Origin: Desulfobacteraceae bacterium | GTDB taxonomy: Bacteria > Desulfobacterota > Desulfobulbia > Desulfobulbales > Desulfobulbaceae | Direction: 5' to 3' | Length of the DNA: 42,979 nucleotides | Assembly (NCBI GenBank): GCA_011372855.1 | Contig: DSAE01000048.1 | Location: forward strand, 1 to 42,979 | In this document: positions 18,743 through 27,544 of the stretch, piece after piece | Position numbering within the stretch: position 1 is the first letter of the stretch | Layout: every line of letters begins with the position of its first letter | Program-made: the position numbers and the translations under genes | The notes under the pieces: generated by a model | Told to the model about the DNA's origin: nothing | The model's input: the letters and a program-made list of their open reading frames with translations, nothing else | Databases searched by the model: none

Positions 18743-18900
18743 GATTGTATGGGTTCTGGCTGGGCGCGGGCGGGGTGACTGCCTGCGCGAGGGCAATCCC
18801 GGGTGAGCCGGCGCAGAGCATGGAATCGCCCCGGCCGCTCCTCCGGTGAATCGCTTCCGCCCGGGCAGCCGGTGTAAAAAATTCAAAAGGAGAAATGTCT

Positions 18901-19620
18901 ATGGCGAAAGAGGTCAAAGTCGGATGCGCAAGACCCACCGGAGGTCCTGTGGGAGAAAAAGTTCCGGAAAAGGCTCAGGGAGAGGAAAAGCAGCAAAAGG
19001 AGGTATCGACAATGATTCAGGTTGGCAGGAAGGCTCCGGACTTCACCGCACCGGGCTACCGGCAGGGTAAATTCATCAGTGTACAGCTGTCTGATTATCT
19101 TGGGAAATGGGTCCTCCTTTGTTTTTACCCCGGTGACTTCACTTTTGTCTGAGCAACGGAGATTTCGGCAGTTGCCGAAAAACATAAGGATTTCAAAAAA
19201 CTCGGGGTGGAAATTCTCTCCATGAGCATCGACAGCGTCTTTGTCCACAAAATGTGGGATGACCACGAGCTGTCCAAAATGGTGAAGGGAGGAGTTCCTT
19301 TTCCCATGCTGTCAGATGCCGGCGGCAGGGTCGGCAGGGTGTTCGGCGTCTATGACGAGGACGCCGGGGTCGAAACCCGCGGGAGATTCATCATCGATCC
19401 GGACGGGGTGATCCAGGGGTACGAAGTCCTGACCCCGCCGGTGGGAAGAAATGTGAATGAATCCATCCGGCAGGTCCAGGCCTTTCAGCTGATAAGGGAG
19501 ACAAAGGGAGCGGAAGCGACGCCCTCCGGCTGGCGGCCGGGCAAAATGACCCTGCAGCCGGGCCCGGACCTGGTCGGCAACGTCTGGAAGGTCTGGAAAA
19601 CCGACATGGCATTTGACTGA
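18901..19620 (+). CDS. prxU: Selenocysteine-containing peroxiredoxin (PrxU type); in-frame UGA at 19150-19152 read as Sec
   Basis: Two same-frame ORFs (18895-19152 and 19207-19620) join across TGA as ...[58 protein letters not shown]..., with Sec at the peroxidatic Cys position of FTFVCPTE. SECIS-like hairpin directly downstream. Confidence 0.93.
19163..19180 (+). promoter_or_regulatory. Bacterial SECIS-like hairpin
   Basis: TTTCGGC-AGTT-GCCGAAA: perfect 7-bp stem, 4-nt loop with G in second position, stem starting 10 nt after the UGA. Confidence 0.7.
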
Positions 19621-19690
19621 ACCCGGCCAGCCCGCCGGCCTCATCTCCTGCCGCGGGCAGTTGACCATATCCGGAGGCGCGTTTTATGCA

Positions 19691-19725
19691 GAAGCGGGGT
19701 CGAAGCGGCCCCGCTTCCCAGTTTT
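19691..19725. terminator. Hairpin between convergent prxU and selB, possible terminator
   Basis: GAAGCGGGG - 9 nt - CCCCGCTTC perfect 9-bp stem, followed by CCAGTTTT. Confidence 0.5.
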
Positions 19726-19836
19726 GAGGCAGTTTGAGCCTGATCCGGACGGACCGCCGCCCGTGGCGGCAAAACAATCCCGCCGCCGCCCTTCCTCCGC
19801 CGCAAAGCGGAATCGCAGGGGGAATCGCGGAACCCT

Positions 19837-21768
19837 TCAGCCTTTGCGCAGCACCCGCTTGTCGCCGATGCGGATGGTCAGCTTGATCTTGTCGAGATAT
19901 TCAAGCAGGGGAATGGAGTATTTGCGGGTGAGCCCGGTCAGATCCTTGAACCGGGGGGCGTCGATTTCGCCATGGTGCTGAATGTAGGACGAGACCTTTT
20001 TGCCCAGTTCCTCTATGCTGGACGTTTCAAAATAGAGGGATTTCGTCACCTTGATCAGTTTTTTCTCCTGCAGCAGCAGGTTCAGGACCTGCAGGATCTG
20101 TTTTTCGGGAAAATCGACCAGCGAGCCGATGACCTCCTGGAGGTTCGGCGGAGTGAGCCCGCTGTCCCGGTAGACCTTGAGGATCCGGTCCTTCATGTCC
20201 TGTTCGTCGACCTGCAGCGTCACCTTGAAGTCGGCCAAACGAAGATCCGCCTGGTCCTGGACGATGGTGTTTCGTTTTACCAGGCTGTTGATGACGTATT
20301 GGAAGAGCTTCGGGTCCACCGGCGGCCTGAGACTGAGACCCGAGCGCAGCTCTTCCCTGGCCAGGCCGCTTTTCAGGGGATTCTCCCGGTGATACTGTTT
20401 GAGGATATCGAGGATTTTCGCGGCGAGGTTGTCGACCACGGAGCCGGCCACCATCCACTGCCGCTCCGAATCGACCACCACAATTTCTCCGCTGGAAACC
20501 GGCAGTTGGAGAAGCTTTTTCAGGCGGTTGCCGAAAACGCCCAGCCGGGTTGAGAGCTGCTGCTGCGTCAATCCTTTCGGCCCCGCTTCTTCAAGGAACA
20601 GCTGGAGCCGTTCGATGTCCGTTCCCTCGGTATAGAGGGTGAAAATTTTTCGATTTTTCTCGCGGTCGACGGGGGTGGCCCGCTTACGTTTGGGCGGGGC
20701 GTTGTTGAGGATCGTTCCGCCGCCGATGGTCCGTATGGGTGAATAACTGCGGATAACGTAGCGGTCGCCCGGCCAGACGGCAGCCGGCTCCTGCAATATG
20801 AGCTGGACGGAAACCGTGTCGCCCGGCTGGACCTCCTCCGTATCCATGAAGACGATCCTGCCGGTTATTTCCCTGGTGCCGACGTGAACCCGTACCAGGG
20901 ACCTGTTTTTCAGCTTGGCCGGATTGGATTCCAGGTAATGAAAGCGGGCGTCAAGCAAGGTGGAATTGACCAGGCTGCCGGGCGCCGCGGCCATGTCGCC
21001 CCGATTGATCTGTTCTTTTTCCACACCTTGGAGATTAATGGCGGTCCGGTGGCCGGCCTCGACCAGCCCCACATCCTTGCCGTGCACCTGGATGCCCCGT
21101 ATTTTCGCCTTGACCAGGGAGGGATAAAATTCGATTTCCTCGCCGACGCCAATTCTGCCGTCCATGGAGGACCCCGTGATGACGGTGCCGAAGCCCTTCA
21201 TGGAAAAGACCCGGTCGACGGCCAGCCGGAACGGACCGAATTCTTCATGCACGGGAATGGCGCGGACCTTGTCGTCGATGAGCTGCACCACCCGGTCGAT
21301 GCCTTCACCGGTCACCGATGAGACAGCGACCATCGGCGCGCTTTCCAGGAACGTGTTCATGAAGTGCTCCCGGATGTCTTCTTCGACCATTTCCAGCCAT
21401 TCCTCGTTGACCATATCCTTTTTGGTCAGCACAATGATGCCCTCGTTAATGCCGAGCAGCTGGCAGATTTCGAAATGCTCCCGGGTCTGGGGCATGATGC
21501 CCTCGTCGGCGGCGATGACAAAGACGACCAGATCCATGCCGGCGGCGCCGGCGACCATGTTGCGGACGAACTTTTCGTGGCCGGGCACATCGACGATGCC
21601 GATGCGGCGGCCGCTGGGCAGGTCAAGGTAGGCGAAGCCCAGTTCAATGGTGATTCCCCGTTCTTTTTCCTCCTTGAGGCGATCGGTGTCGATGCCGGTC
21701 AGGGCGCGGATCAGGCTGGTTTTGCCGTGATCCACATGTCCCGCGGTGCCAAGTATGATTTCACGCAT
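19837..21768 (-). CDS. selB: Selenocysteine-specific translation elongation factor
   Basis: [83 protein letters not shown], plus C-terminal winged-helix region. Confidence 0.96.
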   Translation of the reverse strand: MREIILGTAGHVDHGKTSLIRALTGIDTDRLKEEKERGITIELGFAYLDLPSGRRIGIVDVPGHEKFVRNMVAGAAGMDLVVFVIAADEGIMPQTREHFEICQLLGINEGIIVLTKKDMVNEEWLEMVEEDIREHFMNTFLESAPMVAVSSVTGEGIDRVVQLIDDKVRAIPVHEEFGPFRLAVDRVFSMKGFGTVITGSSMDGRIGVGEEIEFYPSLVKAKIRGIQVHGKDVGLVEAGHRTAINLQGVEKEQINRGDMAAAPGSLVNSTLLDARFHYLESNPAKLKNRSLVRVHVGTREITGRIVFMDTEEVQPGDTVSVQLILQEPAAVWPGDRYVIRSYSPIRTIGGGTILNNAPPKRKRATPVDREKNRKIFTLYTEGTDIERLQLFLEEAGPKGLTQQQLSTRLGVFGNRLKKLLQLPVSSGEIVVVDSERQWMVAGSVVDNLAAKILDILKQYHRENPLKSGLAREELRSGLSLRPPVDPKLFQYVINSLVKRNTIVQDQADLRLADFKVTLQVDEQDMKDRILKVYRDSGLTPPNLQEVIGSLVDFPEKQILQVLNLLLQEKKLIKVTKSLYFETSSIEELGKKVSSYIQHHGEIDAPRFKDLTGLTRKYSIPLLEYLDKIKLTIRIGDKRVLRKG

Positions 21769-21816
21769 GGTTCAGTGCTCTCTGCCTGATATGAAAGGAG
21801 TGACGGAGCGGTACTC

Positions 21817-22458
21817 TTATGGAAAACCGTTGTGCAGAAAGGGATTTGCCCTGGCCTCATCACCAATGGTCGATCGGTTGCCTTCGTAGCCGTGCCCCGG
21901 CCAGACGATGGTGTCGTCGGGCAGGACAAGCAGCCGGGTGCGGATCGAGTTCAGCAGTTCCCCGGTCGATCCCCCGGGAAAGTCGGTCCGTCCGACTCCG
22001 CCGGTAAAGAGGGTGTCCCCGGTAAAGCAGTGCGGTTTGCTGTAGAGGCAGATGCCGCCGGGCGTATGGCCCGGGGTGTGGATCACCTGCAACTGCTCCC
22101 GGCCGAACTGAATGACGTCCCCGTGGTCAACCAGCCTGTCGGGCCGGGGCGACTCGGGCAGCCCGAGAATGGAAAAGTATTCCCGCACCTCAGGCTGCCA
22201 GAAGAAGGCCGCGTCCTCTCTGTGCATGATGATCTCGGCGCCGGTTTTCTCCTGCAGGGGGCCATTGCCGCAAACATGATCGGGATGGCCGTGGGTGGCG
22301 ACAAGATAACGGACGGAGGCGTTGAGTCGGGCGCACCGGTCCAGTATCCGCTCCTCTTCGCCGCCGGGATCGATTATCACCGCCTGTCTGGTTTCCTCGC
22401 AGGCGACGATATAACAGCACACCTGCATCATTCCCACGGTCAGTTGTTCTATTCGCAT
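21817..22458 (-). CDS. MBL-fold metallo-hydrolase (glyoxalase II-like)
   Basis: THGHPDHVCGNG, HTPGHTPGGICLY, FTGDTLFTGGVGRTDFPGG, WPGHGYEGNRSTIGDEARANPF. Confidence 0.92.
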   Translation of the reverse strand: MRIEQLTVGMMQVCCYIVACEETRQAVIIDPGGEEERILDRCARLNASVRYLVATHGHPDHVCGNGPLQEKTGAEIIMHREDAAFFWQPEVREYFSILGLPESPRPDRLVDHGDVIQFGREQLQVIHTPGHTPGGICLYSKPHCFTGDTLFTGGVGRTDFPGGSTGELLNSIRTRLLVLPDDTIVWPGHGYEGNRSTIGDEARANPFLHNGFP

Positions 22459-22528
22459 GCGATCATTTTCCCGGCTGTGTGCAAGGCACGTTTGAGGCGG
22501 ACGGACATGGTATTGAATCGGGTTGTGC

Positions 22529-23512
22529 TTAACAGTCGCATTTGTTGGGGTCGCAGCCGCCGGGTCCACAGGCGCAGTCTGACCCCAGGGGATTGATTGT
22601 TTTCAGATGGGCGGGGGTGGTGGCCGGCAAACGCAGGGCCACGGCCTCGATGATAGCGCTGAACGCGCTGGTCGCCGGAGTGGCGGCGCCGGACGAGAGA
22701 TAGGGCTCGCCCGTATCGCCCGCGGTGACGACCCGGGGGTCCATGGGCACGCGTCCCAGGAAGGGGAGATCAAACTCGCGGGCAACCTGTTCGCCGCCGC
22801 CGGAGCTGAAAATATTCACTGTTTTTTCGCAGTGCGGGCAGACGAAGCCGGACATGTTTTCCACCACTCCGAGGACCGGCATATTGAGCGTCCGGCAGAA
22901 ATTGATGGACTTCCTGACATCGGCCAGGGCAACGGATTGGGGCGTGGTGACAATCAGGGCATGGACGTTTTTTATGGTCTGCGCGACGGAGAGCGGTTCG
23001 TCTCCCGTGCCGGGCGGCGCGTCGACAATGAGATAATCGAGCTCGCCCCAGTCCATGTCGGCCACAAACTGCCGTATGGCCTGTATTTTCAGGGGGCCGC
23101 GCCAGATTATGGCTTCATCCCGGTTTTTCATCATATATTCAAGAGATACAACCTTGAGCTTATCGTTGTACATGAGGGTCGGAACAAGATCGCTTGGATT
23201 TTTCGGGGGTACCAGGGGATCGGTGAGGTTGAGCATTCTGATGACATCCGGTCCGTGCAGGTCGACATCCATCAGGCCCACCATGAATCCCCTGTCTGCA
23301 AGGCCCAGGGCCAGGTTGACCGCGACGGTGGATTTGCCGACCCCGCCCTTGCCGCTCATGACCAGGATTTTGTTTTTGATTTTGCCAAGGGATCTGGTGA
23401 TGGCGATCTCCTGTTGCGCGAGGGCGGCCTGCGCCCCGGTGTCGCTGCCTTTCTGCGAGGACCCGCAGGAAGATTTCTGTTCGGAACTGCATGATTTGCA
23501 TGATTCAGACAT
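22529..23512 (-). CDS. Mrp/NBP35 family Fe-S carrier ATPase
   Basis: VMSGKGGVGKSTVAVNLALGLA, DVDLHGPDVIRML, DAPPGTGDEPLSV, ENMSGFVCPHC; Cys-rich N- and C-termini. Confidence 0.93.
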   Translation of the reverse strand: MSESCKSCSSEQKSSCGSSQKGSDTGAQAALAQQEIAITRSLGKIKNKILVMSGKGGVGKSTVAVNLALGLADRGFMVGLMDVDLHGPDVIRMLNLTDPLVPPKNPSDLVPTLMYNDKLKVVSLEYMMKNRDEAIIWRGPLKIQAIRQFVADMDWGELDYLIVDAPPGTGDEPLSVAQTIKNVHALIVTTPQSVALADVRKSINFCRTLNMPVLGVVENMSGFVCPHCEKTVNIFSSGGGEQVAREFDLPFLGRVPMDPRVVTAGDTGEPYLSSGAATPATSAFSAIIEAVALRLPATTPAHLKTINPLGSDCACGPGGCDPNKCDC

Positions 23513-23677
23513 GGGAATTTCTCCGTATATGAGGCAAATGAATGTAAGGATGGCTGAGTATCAAAGCATACTCTAATTCCGGGAGGCTGAAAAGCAAAGA
23601 AAAAATGTCCCGGCCTGTGATCCTGGACCGATTCCCCGGAAAAAGCGGGCGATGCCGGGGAAAATCAGGCAAATATT

Positions 23678-23707
23678 TTGACAATTATTGGAAATCATGT
23701 CAATAAT
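23678..23707 (+). promoter_or_regulatory. Candidate promoter/operator upstream of the hybrid histidine kinase
   Basis: TTGACA - 18 nt - AATAAT; the -35 hexamer is also one arm of an inverted repeat TTGACA...TGTCAA (23678-23683 / 23698-23703). Confidence 0.5.
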
Positions 23708-23782
23708 TCAGACGGTCGTGTCTTTTCATGTTCTTCCGTGCCGGGTCAGGCTTAACCACTCAATATTTATCGCCAAGCGGGC

Positions 23783-26055
23783 ATGCTGCAACCGAAATCC
23801 CTTCCCTTTCTGGTCATTGTCGCCATTGCTGCGGTCGTCTTTCTACCCGTGTATATTCTCACCTACCTGTATCCTTCCATTGATAAACTGCTGATACAGG
23901 ATGCGGAAAATCATGCCCGGAACGTGGCCAGTCATTTTCCTTTCATCTGGATGCAGCCGGGGAACATCTTCGCTACCGGGATATTACCCCGGAACTGAAG
24001 CAGGAGATAGCCCTGACGGTCAGCAATTTTTCCCTGGAGAAGCTCAAGGTGTTTTCCGCAAACGGGGAGATACTTTTTTCAACGGATTCCGAGGAAATCG
24101 GTCAGGTCAACGATCAGGACTATTTCAGAAGTGTCGTCATGCGCGGCAAGAATTTCACCAAGATGGTCCGCAGGGATACCAGAACCCTGGAAGGCCGGAC
24201 GGTGACGCGGGACGTCATCGAAACGTATGTGCCGATTTTCGGCCGGGACCGGGTGGTCGGGGCCTTTGAAATATATTATGACATTACCGAACTCAGAGAA
24301 ATGTTCGGCAATATTATCCATCGCTCAACCTTCGTCATATACGGAGTTTCCATTCTGCTGACCACGTCCCTGCTGATCAGCCTGTTTATCCTGTCCAAGA
24401 ACATATCTGCACGCCTCCGGACCGAGAAGGTCCTTGCCGAACGGGAAGAGGAACTGGAGGACCTGATCGGGCAGCGGACGGCCCAGCTCTCCGCCGCCAA
24501 CCTGCAGATGGAGGAGGACAGCAGAAAAAGACGAGAAATTGAGCAGGACCTTCGCGTTGCCGAGGAAAGATATCGGGCACTGGTTGAAATGGCCTGGGAC
24601 GCGATTATTATCGCCGATGCCGACTCAGGCCTCATTACCGACGTCAACAGAAAAGCGACCGAACTTATCGGCCGCAGAGCGCCGGAAATCGTCGGCCGAC
24701 ACCTGCTGTCCCTGCATCCTGTTGATGAAGGGGGCCTGTACGCAGGACTGGTGAAAAACCATTATTCTTCTCCGCCCTCCGATACCCTGCTGTATGTCCA
24801 GCACAGCAGCGGGCGCAGAATTCCCGTTGAAATTTCCGCCGCCATCCTCGCCCACGGAGGCCGCAGGATACTCCTGGGCATTTTCCGCGATATGACCCGG
24901 AGGATGAAAATCGAGAAGGAACTGCAGAAAGCGGAGCAGCTCAGGACAGCCTCGCTCCTTGCCGGGGGAATAGCACATGATTTTAATAACCTGTTAACCG
25001 CAATACAGGCTAATGTTTCCATGGCTCATCAGGAAGCGGCCGGCAGCGGGACCATTGCGAAGCGGCTGGAGGGAATCGAAGAGGCGGTCAATCGGGCCAG
25101 GGGAATGACTCGACAGCTGCTGAGCTTCGCCAGGGGAGGGCGGCCGGTCACGAAGCCCGTCCGCCTTGACGCGATTATCAGGGACTCGGCGGCATTCGTT
25201 CTGCAAGGCTCCGGGGTCAAGTGTGACTGCGAGATCGCGCCGGATCTGTGGCCGGTCAATGGTGATGCGGATCAGCTCAGCCAGGTGGTCAACAACATTG
25301 TCATCAACGCGTCCCAGGCCCTGCAGGGAAGGGGCGTATGCCGGATCCGGGGAGAAAACGTCACAATCCGGGAAGACGACCGGCCGGGCTTGCCCCCGGG
25401 CAGATACATCCGGATAGACATCAGGGACGAGGGACCGGGGATACCTGAAGATAAGCTTGACAGGATTTTTGAACCATTTTATACCACCAAACCACAGGGC
25501 ACCGGACTGGGATTGAGTTCGGCCCATGCCATTGTCCAGCAGCACGGGGGGGGGCAAATCCGGGTCGAGACCAGAGCAGGGGAGGGAACGACCTTTTCCG
25601 TTTTTCTCCCCGCGGTTCCCGGCCCGTTTGGGGAAAGCGGAACCGCGAGTGGGGAGGTGGACCTGAAGGGCGCCGGCAGGGTACTGGTCATGGACGATGA
25701 GGCCATGATCCGGGACACGGCCGCCAACCAGCTGAATTTTTTCGGGTATGAAGTCGATACCGCCGCAGACGGCGAGACGGCGGTGCGGATGTACAAGGAA
25801 GCCCTTGCCGGGCCAAGGCCCTATGCAGCAGTGATCCTGGACCTGACGGTGTCGGGCGGCATGGGAGGGAAAGAAGCGGCCGGGATCCTGCGGGGGATCG
25901 ATCCGGACGTCCGGATCATCGTCACCAGCGGCTATCATGCCGATCCCGTCATGACCAGTCCCCGGGAGTACGGTTTTGACGGGGCGGTGGCCAAACCGTA
26001 CCGGATGGACGAACTGGAAAAGGCTGTCAAGGCGGTCCTGGCCGGGAGGGTATGA
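23783..26055 (+). pseudogene. Hybrid sensor histidine kinase (membrane sensor, PAS, HATPase, receiver) with an apparent frameshift near 23970
   Basis: N-terminal ORF 23783-23998 and ORF 24049-26055 are in different frames. One extra base near 23970 would give ...QPGNIF-RYRDITPELKQEIALTVSNFSLEKLKVFSANGEILFST.... Downstream: GGIAHDFNNLLTAIQAN, GTGLGLSSAHAIVQQHGG, receiver VLVMDDEAMIRD / VILDLTV. Confidence 0.8.
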
Positions 26056-26098
26056 CATTTTTCTCCCTCTGTCTGCAACAACCGGCGGAGAACACATC

Positions 26099-26782
26099 AT
26101 GAAAGAAACGAGTGGCCTCGATATGAAAACTGAATGCGACCGGTGCGGGACCTGTTGCGCCAAAGGCGGACCGGCCCTCCATGTCGAAGATATATCCCTG
26201 ATCAGAAGCGGCTTCCTCTCCATTGACGATCTGGTGACAATCCGGGTGGGAGAAATCGTTCTCCTGTCCGATACGGGAAAGCCGGAGACAACGGAAGTGG
26301 AACTGATCAAGATACAGGGACGGGGCGGAGACTGGTGCTGCCGCTTCCTGGATCCGGGCACGCGGACATGTACCGTTTATGAAAACCGGCCTCTGGCCTG
26401 CCGCCTTCTGGAATGCTGGAATCCCGATGCCGTTTTGGAGATAAGCGGGAAAAAACTTCTCGACCGTTTTGACATCATTGCCGGGGACGACCCACTGCTT
26501 TCGCTGCTCAGGCTCCATGATCAACAGCTTCCCCTGCCGGACATGGTTGAAGTCAGGGTACGGCTGAGTTCCGAAGAGCAGAGGGAAAGTGCGCTTGCCG
26601 AACTGCGGCAACAGGTTGAACGGGACCTGCTGTTCAGAGTGCTGGCGGTGGACAAGTTCGCCCTGCCGGTGGAAAGGGAGCTGTTTTATTTCGGCCGGCC
26701 GCTTTTTCACCTGCTTGCCCCCCTGGGCGTGGCCGTGACGGAATCGCCCGAAGGGATCACCCTGCACTGTGAGGAGCAGTAG
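26099..26782 (+). CDS. YkgJ-like zinc/iron-chelating cysteine-cluster protein
   Basis: CDRCGTCCAKGGPALH ... WCCRFLDPGTRTCTVYENRPLACRLLEC. Confidence 0.85.
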   Translation: MKETSGLDMKTECDRCGTCCAKGGPALHVEDISLIRSGFLSIDDLVTIRVGEIVLLSDTGKPETTEVELIKIQGRGGDWCCRFLDPGTRTCTVYENRPLACRLLECWNPDAVLEISGKKLLDRFDIIAGDDPLLSLLRLHDQQLPLPDMVEVRVRLSSEEQRESALAELRQQVERDLLFRVLAVDKFALPVERELFYFGRPLFHLLAPLGVAVTESPEGITLHCEEQ

Positions 26783-26948
26783 GTTCAGCCTGTTGCCGCA
26801 ACCTCCGTCCGGCCTGAAATCCTTTCCCTTGCCAATCCGGCGGGGGGGGGGTGCTCCGCGCTGGACAGCGTCAAGCGCCCGGCTGCCATATTTCTCCCCG
26901 GGCGGAGCCTGAAAATGTGCATTGCACCCCCGGCGCTGTGGTAATTCG

Positions 26949-26976
26949 TTGAATATTCCTTTCTTTTTATTATAAG
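26949..26976 (+). promoter_or_regulatory. Candidate sigma70 promoter for the hsp20-lon-ftsY transcription unit
   Basis: TTGAAT - 16 nt - TATAAG in an AT-rich gap upstream of 27086. Confidence 0.45.
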
Positions 26977-27085
26977 GTATATTTTGTCCGCCGGTGGCGG
27001 AATGATGGCCTGCGGTCATCAGCAGGAAATAAACGGCAGAGTCCGGCCCGGTCATGGATGGAATGACGGCCGGAAAGCATCCTGA

Positions 27086-27544
27086 ATGGAGGGCGTCGTG
27101 GATCCGTTAAGCCGAAAATTATTGAAGGAACTTGAGGAAATGCAGGAGCGGACCGGTCGTATGCTCAGGAACATGTCCATGTCACGGCTGGTGTCGCTGC
27201 AGTCCGGAGGCTGGCAGCCTCCGGCAGACATTTATGAGTCCGAGGCTGAATATTATGTCTACTTTGACCTTGCCGGGGTGGATCCCCAGTCCTTTTCGGT
27301 CATCGTTGACGGGCATCAGTTGCGGATCCATGGAAAAAGACAGCTGCCGCCGCACAGATCCATTGCCTGCATTCATCAGCTTGAAATCGAGCTGGGCCCG
27401 TTCGACCGAACCGTCACCCTGCCGGGAACCGTGGATATTGATGCTGTCACCTCGTCCTACACCAACGGCATTCTGACGGTCACCCTGCCGAAAAAGGTCA
27501 GCAGAGACAAAATCAATATCGAAATCTCCATGGGAGAAAAATAA
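27086..27544 (+). CDS. Hsp20/alpha-crystallin family small heat shock protein
   Basis: PPADIYESEAEYYVYFDLAGVDPQSFSVIVDGHQLRIHGKR ... GPFDRTVTLPGTVDIDAVTSSYTNGILTVTLPKK. Confidence 0.93.
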   Translation: MEGVVDPLSRKLLKELEEMQERTGRMLRNMSMSRLVSLQSGGWQPPADIYESEAEYYVYFDLAGVDPQSFSVIVDGHQLRIHGKRQLPPHRSIACIHQLEIELGPFDRTVTLPGTVDIDAVTSSYTNGILTVTLPKKVSRDKINIEISMGEK

